From NCBI RefSeq assembly GCF_030272615.1, contig NC_081411.1:216646154-216710153 (forward strand): DNA of 64,000 nt. The letters run 5' to 3'. Numbering within the stretch: the stretch's first letter is position 1; every line of letters starts with the position of its first letter. The translations under genes and the position numbers were made by a program. Positions 56,189-64,000 of the stretch are shown here, in pieces. The notes beneath the pieces were generated by a model that had not been told where the DNA came from, ran no database searches, and was given only the letters and a program-made list of their open reading frames with translations. Source of the DNA: Cryptomeria japonica. Lineage: Eukaryota > Streptophyta > Pinopsida > Cupressales > Cupressaceae.

Positions 56189-58833
56189 CTCCATAGTGTA
56201 TCCTTTGTGTTATAGCTATAGATTCAATACTTCATTATTTTACAAAGGATATTAAAATTTCCAGAAAATAGGTGGATCATCTCTATTTGATCATTTTATT
56301 ATTCTGATGTGTTTAGAGTGACCCTATATTTAGAATTTAAGTCTTATAACATGTGCTATTAGATATCCCAACTAGATCATCATCCAATATTTTATGAGTT
56401 TTTCCAATCTTGCAATTAAAGATCCTACTTTGAGGCCCCACCCTTGCTCTATGTTGATAGCTAGATCGATTTTGATTTCTAAATAATATTATATCTAGCA
56501 GCACACACTTTTCATTATGATAAAAAAGTTTATCTACAAAAATTATAATACCCTAAGCTAAGACACATAGGACAAAACTGGTCAAACATTTTTTTTTAAA
56601 CAACAACTAAGATGCAACAATAGCATGTCGTACTACACAACAAGTACAAATAATTATCACATGAAACACAATGAAACAAGGATAATAACAACACAAACAA
56701 ATTCACCATTTTAGTAAGAAATGTGGCACTATTGGAAGACATACCCAACATGAAACAAAGCCACCACAATGAATTTATGGGAGGGGAAAACAAAACTTAA
56801 ACAATGATTAGGTAGTAACCAATTATCATTCTCCCTCGTGACACAATATAATTAGAGAATGGGGGAATTATCAAATTTTAATACACACCAAGAGACTCTT
56901 TTGAAATCCACAACACCATGAAAACCCACACAAATAATGGAATGAGTAGGAGCTAATGCACCTCCACTAGATGCTATAAACATTGGTTTCTAAAATAAGG
57001 AGTAGGACAAGGGTAAAATCCATCTTCAATCTACTAAAACAACATATTAATTAACATGTAAACCTAGGAGAAAACCTGCATAAAGAGGTTGCCTTAATAG
57101 AAGGCACGAGACATCTACAAATTATAATTATGTTGGTTACTTCCAAGTAATGACACACTTTTCAAATAAAATGGATGTCATAAGGATTAAGCTATGAAAC
57201 TTGTTGGTGAACCAACAATATAGGAAGAATTTCTAGGCTAAGGGGAATAACTTTTATATATAAATTTTATTTGATAAATAATAAAATAATTAAACAAATT
57301 ACTAAATGATAAAAAATGACCACTAGAGAATACTAGAGCCCAAAGAGAACACTAATACCCATAGATGGTACTAGAGAAAGTGTTCAAGTGTCTAGGTCTA
57401 GCACTAGAGTCCTAATCTAGGGTCGGAGTCCTAATCTAGTGATGGAGTCCCTACCAAGCATTTTATTCCTTTCTAGTATTGTAGTCCTTGTTTCAACACT
57501 AGTCTTAAACCAAGCTCAGTTTCAATCCTCAAAATGGGCACAACCCTCAAGGACTATAAGAAAGGATCCCCAATAAAGAGGACACAAAATGATGAAAAAA
57601 TAAAAAAACTAAGAAGGTCCTAAACAACCAATCTCACTTCATACTATCCCATGAAGGAGATCATTCTCAAGGGCCAGAGAGACTACAAGAGCCTTCAACA
57701 ATAGGCCAATGATACAAGGGATGAAGGGTAAATGTGTCCAACACCTCCCAACCCCACCAAGACCACTCGAAGAACTCTAAATGTCCTCACGATGAGATAG
57801 TTCTCAACAACACACTACAAAAATAGAAGAGAGCTAAAGGCTCCAAGACAAACAAGTTTTATAACTTAAGATTCATTTTAAAGCCTAAATTGAAGTGTTC
57901 TCTACATTCATTTTTAACCAACATAACAATAAAATGAGAGATAATACTTAAAGCTATCCATGTTTGACTCCATTGTCAAAACATGTAAAGGCACACATGA
58001 AACCATTACAACCATCCACTTAAGGAGGTTCAATTAACATAATTTACAATTTAAAAATAGGACTCAAGGTCCTGGATTATATATACATCACAATATGAAA
58101 ATAAAAAATTTAAAAGCAAGGAGATAACTTCCATTGTAAATTAATGAAATCTCCTCCAAATTAAGCCTCCAAGAACTTTAATCAACAACAAATATGGTAT
58201 CAACAATATCTCTATCCTCACTATTTGAGTGTGGTGTGAGTTTTAATGCAAAATTTTAGAGGATAAAAAAACATGGCCTCAACTATTTCTCAATAAAATA
58301 TAAATAAGGAGACTTATTTCCCCACATTAAATTTCATTATAAATCACTCAATTTTTCTAGTTTATTTTTTATTGAAAAACCATACATTTTCCAAAACCTC
58401 CATTGATGAATGCTTGAAAATTCAAATTTCAAAATTTTGAGAATACCCCTTTTTTGTAAAAATTCACAACACTTGACTTTTCACATAAAATTCATGTTTT
58501 CTAAATTTTGATTTTTTTCCATAGTAAGGCCACAAAATAAAGTTTTTCCAAAAAATTAATCATTGTATTTATTTATTAAAATGTAATAATTAAAACTAAT
58601 TTTGAGGCCTTATTCTTTGTCAAGGGTAACCATGAAAAACCACTCAACAAATGAATTCGAAAAAAATTTTAAAATGAGGAAAATTGTCTTCATTATGAAC
58701 TCATAAAAATTGCTATTTTTTTAAATCCAAATGTAGTCTAGGAAAAATATCAATACTTCCCATGCAAATTGAATTCCCAACCAAATGAATCTATTTCAAT
58801 GTAAATCCATTGGAATTTGTGCAACTTTCAATT

Positions 58834-58834
<1 letters not shown>
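56189..58834. other. Unassigned AT-rich flank right of O
   Basis: No coding region is supported. Small features seen: a perfect 8-bp hairpin ttgttggt-ga-accaacaa at 57201-57218, and three imperfect copies of gagtcctaatctag at about 57404-57450. The rest looks like decayed non-coding DNA. Confidence 0.4.

Positions 58835-58912
<78 letters not shown>
58835..58912. repeat. (AG)39 microsatellite
   Basis: An uninterrupted 78-bp AG/CT run. Purity suggests a young, length-variable tract. Confidence 0.99.
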
Positions 58913-58916
<4 letters not shown>

Positions 58917-60180
58917 GAGATGCCTAGGGTGACCCAGTCCTCCACTTTTTGCTTCTACAAAAGTTGGATTTGATTGTCATTGTATTCTCTATCAAAATCT
59001 TTGTTCGTAGCTTCTAAATATATTGCCTACACATAAGAAGAAGTGAAATGGTGTTTTTTATAGGGTTTTGCATAAGTCAAACCCTGGGTTTGGAATTAAC
59101 CCTTGACTTAAATTGAAATTGTAAATGGAAATATTGAAGTAAATGTTGAATGATATACCTCAAATTTGCTATAGTTGATAATGGATGATGAAGCAATGTT
59201 CTTTTAATGTAATCACAAGTGTTGATGAAATAACATGAAGAAACATGAATGAATAAAACATAAACACATTCTTGCATGAAGATTGATGTAATATTCTACT
59301 CCATGATGTTGAAATGCTTGAACAATGTTATGGGATGAAATGTTGACTTAAATGCTTGAAGATGCTTGGTGTTGCTTGATGTGGATGCATGATTGGTGGG
59401 TGGAGATGAGATGCCAAAATGAACTGAAATAATGCTCTTATATAGGGTTACCAAGGTAATTTACTAATTAGCCCGACCTCCAATAGTCAAATTGAGAGAC
59501 ACTAAGATCCAAAATCACCAAGAAGGGAAAGTGCAAAGATATATAGGTCTTGTTTATGAAGGACTAGGATGCTCTAAGCATCCCTGTCCTATGCCAATAT
59601 TCCTTGGGCACCCCTGTCCACAAAAAATAGGGCAAACAAGTGGGAGATGGGAGTGCACAACTTAAGCCACAAGTTTAGTTCTCCATGTAGAAAGATGACA
59701 TCATTTTTGAGGTAAAAATGCTATAAATGGATCTAGGAGAGAGCTAAGACATGACATGTTAAAGCAGGGGCACAAAAAGTGGTGTAAAATATACAAGATT
59801 CTAATTTATGACACTACATGTAGCCCCCACTTTATCAAGAGTATGATCCAATGTGCATACTCATGGTAAAGTAGTAGAATGTGAAAGAGAGATATATGAG
59901 CAACTAGGAGCAAGATTAAAAAGAGATAAGACATCAGTAGATTCAAGGGAACAATCCCCCAAGCCTATGATCTTTACTCATACAATCATATGTAGGGAAA
60001 TTTAAAAAAATAAAAGGTCAAAAAAAAGTTACACAAAAGACATACAAAAAGACATAAAATGGGCTAATACTAAAAACAAATTCTCCAAGTCAACTAGTTG
60101 AAGAGACCTTGATAGTCAAAATATCTCCACCATTAATATTATTCTTGAAATTTTAGTAAAAATAACACAAGTGGTCACAT
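58913..60180. other. Possible minus-strand LTR edge with PPT-like tract
   Basis: At 59810-59832 gacactaca is followed by tgtagcccccactttatc. Reversed, this gives ATAAAGTGGGGGCTACA directly before TGTAGTGTC, the arrangement of a PPT and an LTR start. A TATATAAGAGC box lies on the minus strand near 59440. The left LTR limit and a TSD were not found and the partner LTR would lie beyond 64000, so this is tentative. No coding region is seen. Confidence 0.3.
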
Positions 60181-60210
60181 GGAAGGAGCAAAAGCATGCA
60201 TCGAGTGATG

Positions 60211-60440
60211 AACCATGATCCAACAAGTAGCAAGGTAAGTTATGCTTATGGGTTCATGGGGAAGGAAAACATGGATTCAACAGGCTAGCAAGTTGTGTTA
60301 TGCTAGGTGATCCATGGAAGAAAGAAAGATAGAACATGGATTTCATTAGTTAGCAAGCTATATTATGCTAGGCGATCCATGGAAGCACAAATCTCATGCA
60401 ATAAATAGTTATGTTATGTTGTGTGATTTGTGTAGAAAGG
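60211..60440. repeat. Degenerate direct repeats of 57-65 bp
   Basis: Copies start near 60211, 60268 and 60333, with a weaker fourth near 60390. Shared words are aacatgga, tagcaag, tatgctagg and gatccatgg. The spacing between the clear second and third copies is 65 bp. Confidence 0.7.
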
Positions 60441-60500
60441 AAGGGTCGAAGTAGAAAGTTGTGTTATGCTAGTTCAACTCATCCTATAAAATGGTGCAAA

Positions 60501-60878
60501 GGACAACGAAACAAAGCATTGTCTATAAAGAGATCCACAACATCAATTTGAAAAGGATAACCAAGAAAATAATTGTATGCAAGGAAATCCACCACTTGAA
60601 TTTAAAAAGGATAACCAAGCAAAGCATCTTATGCGAGGAAATCCACAAATTGAATTTGAAAAGGACAACCAAGAAAAGAAGTGTATGCAAGGAAATCCTC
60701 AACTTGAATTTGAAAAGGAAAACAAAGAAAAGAATTGTATGCAAGGAAATTGACAACTTGAATTTGAAAAGGATGACCAAGCAAAGCATTGTATGCAAGG
60801 AAATTCACAACTTGAATTTGAAAAGGATAACCAAGCAAAGCATTGTATGCAAGGGAATCCGCAGCTTGAATTGAACAT
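60501..60878. repeat. 54-bp tandem array, seven copies
   Basis: Units start at 60501, 60555, 60609, 60663, 60717, 60771 and 60825 with no length change, each close to ggataaccaagcaaagcatt plus a tail with gtatgcaaggaaatcc and aacttgaatttgaaaa. The period is 18 codons, so one plus-strand frame (60491-60874) stays open as an 18-residue Lys-rich repeat (VCKEIHNLNLKRITKQSI), and minus-strand frames are open too. I do not call it a gene. Confidence 0.93.
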
Positions 60879-61099
60879 AAGCTACAAGGAGGATATGATG
60901 TATGCCCCCACTTTCCTCCTCTCTCCACACCCCGCCCCCTCCTAAGATGTCAACATAGCCCTATGTTGATAACTTAAGGTAGAAATAAAGACAAGGATAA
61001 AAAAATTCATTAACAAGGAGATATCCTTTAAGAAACAATGAACATATCTCCAACCCAAAGAGGCATAACTCTTATGAGAAAGGAATAGATAGATGTAAA

Positions 61100-61930
61100 A
61101 GAGATATCTTGTAGTGAGTGTAAAGGGATCCTTTCAAGGGATGAACGAAGAGACATTTACCCAAAGATATCTACCTCCAAAATTAGAGGGTATCTTTAAT
61201 AAGGATGACATATTTGAAAGGGGAACGAGACCAAGAATACACATCTTCCCTACTGTTAGGAAAAAGTGTATTCATAGTGAAGGATTGCACATGTTTACTA
61301 AGGAGAGATTACTCATAAAATATGTACCACTTCAAACAAATAATAGGTCCAACAATGGGACATATATGTACTCATGTGGAGGACAACCCTATCCATGAAA
61401 GGACCTCAAGTTATGAAAGATGCAACTCGATAAAAAAAAAAGGCAATCTTTGAAAAAGAGAGAGAATTGAAATGTTATTCTTTCCCCCCAAACATGGAGA
61501 CAAGGATACACATTTAAAACCAAAGAGAGATCATTTATAAAAGACACACTCTTCTAAAATAAGAAAAAGATCCCAATCAGGGATATATTTTCCTATAATG
61601 GGGATGGGATCTTTATTAGGGATATGCATGTCCATAATATATATGGGTTATTTATAAAAGATACAACTCAATAAATGGAAAGTGGATCCTTAAGAAAGAG
61701 GAAGATTTGATGAATGATTACAAACTTTGAACATTAAGGAAGAGGTCCTAATCAAGGATACATACTTCTAAAGAAAGGATAAAATCCTCATCAAAGATAC
61801 TTGTTCCAATAAAAGGGAGAGGATCCTCAATAGGGATATACACCTCCTAAATCAAGAAGATATCCTTATAAAAGACACATCTTCAACAAATGGAAAGTTT
61901 CATCCTTAAGAAAGGATAAATGTTTGAGAG
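61100..61930. repeat. Degenerate array of about 40-bp purine-rich units
   Basis: Words such as ggatcctcaatagggatata, gatccttaagaaag and atatccttataaaagacaca recur every 38-45 bases, most clearly at 61690-61910 where four consecutive units can be aligned by eye. Left of 61500 the pattern is weak. 60879-61099 and 61931-62265 hold nothing further I can name, apart from a second ccccacttt tract at about 60905. Confidence 0.5.
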
Positions 61931-62265
61931 GTAATCTAGCCCCCTAGCATAGAGATAAGGGAAGATACAAAAGAGGCTATTGTGTTGCTACCAAAGTATG
62001 ATTGCACATGAAATTGTACCACCATGAATTATAGTGAGACCCCATTATGAAATCTATGAATGTCACATAGATGTTATTTGATTACATGATAAATTAGATG
62101 AAGAAGTTAAAAATGACATGTTAAATTCTCTACAATTAATGAAAATAATACCATACATGATATGATAAGCACAAAAGAAGAAAGTTGTATAGTCAACTTG
62201 TTTAGTTCCATATTTTCTATAGGTGAAATAGTGATCAAATTCTCTCTTAGGAATGCTAACAAGAT

Positions 62266-63001
62266 TTAATCTTCTCTATAGAAGGGAGGGTCATTTGAAA
62301 GAATGTATGTAGTCAAAGGAGAAGTAGGAAAATTTATGCCATCTCTATAAAATGATATAAGATCTATAGGGACTTTGATTAATTTTTTCATAATATCGTG
62401 TCTACTAGATCCTTGTTTAGAAAGCATGTCAAAGTCAACATTGCAATGCATATTAAACTTTAATGGGGAAAGACTTTCATCATAAACCTCATTCAAGATA
62501 ATCATGTAAGCATTTTGTGAATCACCAAAAGGATGAATGAAAGAAAAATAATTGATCCTTATTGGGGGATACACATCTTTATTAACAAAAATAATTTACA
62601 TTGGGAGGAAAAGGAGTCCTCTTGAATTTTCTAAGACATGTCTTCATGAAAAGAAGAATCATGATGTTGCATTGAAATATATTGATCAACAAAGTAGTCT
62701 CTAGAGAAGAATAGGCCCCCAAGCCATGTTCCTCTTGCACCAAAGTATTCTCATATAGGAGTTTATGTTTGGGAGGAGATTCATAATTATTCAATGCTTC
62801 ATCTCCAAAAGAAAGTTCATTGAAGGAAATATTAATGGTATCCTCTTCTTGCACCCAAAATTCCTCATACATAAGAGAAATTTTAGGAGAGGTAAAATAA
62901 TGGTTCATTAAGGTCTCATCTCTAGAAGACAAGATATTGGAATGAATAGAAGCAAAATCTTCATAAATATGATTTGCAACCATATCAACTTCTTTTATCA
63001 T
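62266..63001 (-). pseudogene. Unidentified repeat-containing reading frames (broken)
   Basis: Two adjacent minus-strand open frames, 63001-62582 (139 codons) and 62574-62266 (102 codons), are in different frames, so at most one frameshifted gene. The first contains a tandem repeat of about 37 residues: one copy with DETLMNHYFTSPK then YEEFWVQEED, the next with DEALNNYESPPK then YENTLVQEEH. I recognise no domain and no retrotransposon motif. It could be a decayed host gene or the extra coding part of an LTR element. Confidence 0.4.
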
Positions 63002-63079
63002 AAAATATTATTCATGAATAGGATTATTAGAAGGTAAAGCTTCATAAAGTGGATTGCCATGCATGATGATTTCCTTATG

Positions 63080-63316
63080 ATTTTTTGGTTATTTAGAGGA
63101 TGTTTTGGAAGAGATGAAATCATCAATAGCTTCATCCAACATATCAAAGTCATCACTTTGAAATGGCATATGTATTATGTTGATGACTTTTTGACAAAAG
63201 GATGGTATATAATTCATAGAGGAAGAGATGAAGTCATCAAGAGCTTCATCAAGATCATCACTACCATAAAACTCATCTAAGGAAAGTTCATCATCATTAA
63301 ATGGGTCATCAAAAGC
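63080..63316 (-). pseudogene. Acidic repeat fragment upstream of the 62.3-63.0 kb frames
   Basis: A minus-strand frame without its own start reads DDPFNDDELSLDEFYG, then SDDLDEALDDFISS, and 39 codons later SDDFDMLDEAIDDFISS, before a stop. The DNA repeats are gaagagatgaaatcatcaat-type words at 63106 and 63223, 117 bp apart. Their spacing resembles that of the repeat in 62582-63001, so both may derive from one array. Confidence 0.35.
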
Positions 63317-63518
63317 ATGGAACTTCTATAAAAAGAGATCCAAAATTGTGACCATTGCAATGAAAATAAATGCTAGCTATGGAAATGAAATGAAACAACC
63401 TAGTGTAACAATGTATGTAATGTAAACACACAATGCATAAAAACAAGATTTTTAATGTTTTTTTTTTCTTTTTATTGTTTTTGAAGTGAAATAAAAGTAA
63501 GCATGCATAAAAATCATA

Positions 63519-63715
63519 TCTAAAAATGAAAATTATAAATAAGCACAAGATACATCGAGTTCACCAAAATGTTTGGTGAACTAGCTACTCAAATGAATGT
63601 AACTACAAGTGCATAAGCTATATGTCTCAAAAATAATTGCAAATATGAATCAAATCTGAAAATAAAAATTAGAAATAAGCATAAGATACATCAGGTTCAC
63701 TGAAATGTAATGGTG
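63519..63715. repeat. Imperfect direct repeat with an 11-bp hairpin
   Basis: The segment near 63519-63577 (aaaatgaaaattataaataa, then gcacaagatacatcgagttc) recurs at about 63655-63713. The first copy contains a perfect hairpin agttcaccaaa-atg-tttggtgaact at 63558-63582; the second has lost it. 63716-64000 holds nothing I can name. Confidence 0.65.
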
Positions 63716-64000
63716 AAAAATAGGAGTTCACAAGTTTATGCATGCAAACTATGATCTAAGCCTATTTCACATACATTACATTAAAATGAGAATGAACTTA
63801 ATAGATTCAACCTTAATTTTGTTAGGAGGGTTGAATATTGATTAGATTATATTTCTTTTGATTAAGTTGAAGATGCAATCAGAAGGACGTAAATTGAGTG
63901 CTAGGTCTAGAAAAAATGATGGAAAATTGACATATAATAACATGAACAACAAGATATAGATGTGACCTACAAATATAGATCTAGATCTAAGAAGAAGGGA

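Noticed and set aside
3286-56193. TSD for element O
   Set aside because: ATAAT and CTCCA do not match, and no nearby shift gives a convincing 5-bp repeat without moving the LTR ends.
60491-60874. 127-codon plus-strand frame as a gene
   Set aside because: It is the 54-bp array read in frame; minus-strand frames over the same bases are also open, and no gene context is visible.

Overview
This window is repeat DNA from a large seed-plant nuclear genome. The evidence is seven Ty1/copia retrotransposons nested to four levels (the outer element, an element in its LTR, an element inside that, and a solo LTR inside that), with plant-type initiator-Met-tRNA primer sites (TGGTATCAGAGC) and long, old, decayed LTRs. 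A conifer or other gymnosperm would fit, but nothing in the sequence fixes the species. I found no intact host gene, no structural RNA gene and no CRISPR array. Every recognisable coding region is a retrotransposon gag-pol polyprotein carrying stop codons or frameshifts.

Layout. Positions 1-3290 are an unassigned flank with one 30-bp tandem repeat. Positions 3291-56188 are a single outer copia element, called O here (+ strand), split by later arrivals. Its 5' LTR (3291-13875) holds a minus-strand copia X1 (3970-11296, TSD AGTTT) and a solo LTR S2 (11766-12945, TSD TTTAG). Its decayed gag-pol lies at 13933-18015. Its 3' LTR (18383-56188) holds minus-strand element A (19063-40197) and plus-strand element D (41264-55864). 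A contains minus-strand B (19171-26247) and a 344-bp TRIM (26752-27095) in its 3' LTR, and plus-strand C (30081-36719) in its integrase. B contains a 779-bp solo LTR S3 (24083-24861). D contains E (47136-54461). X1 contains a solo LTR of its own family (5307-5754). After removing each insertion plus one TSD copy, the two LTRs of O are 2068 and 2060 bp and those of A are 1280 and 1278 bp, so the nesting map is self-consistent.

Positions 56189-64000 are a second flank with an (AG)39 microsatellite, a seven-copy 54-bp tandem array, a degenerate array of about 40-bp units, and broken minus-strand reading frames with internal repeats. It may belong to another, non-autonomous minus-strand LTR element running off the right edge.

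O, A, B, C, D and E are related: one-frame gag-pol, LTRs of 1.1-2.1 kb, several PPT-like GGGGGAG blocks upstream of the 3' LTR, and a C-rich tract followed by CTCTCAG-like sequence near the LTR end. X1 is a different copia lineage with a 448-bp LTR. A and D belong to the same LTR family in opposite orientations. The most interesting signal is an inverted repeat that brackets the PPT and the start of the 3' LTR in all seven complete elements. Its sequence differs between families while pairing is kept, which suggests a selected RNA stem. A second striking point is that X1 and A inserted one base apart at the homologous position of O's two LTRs.
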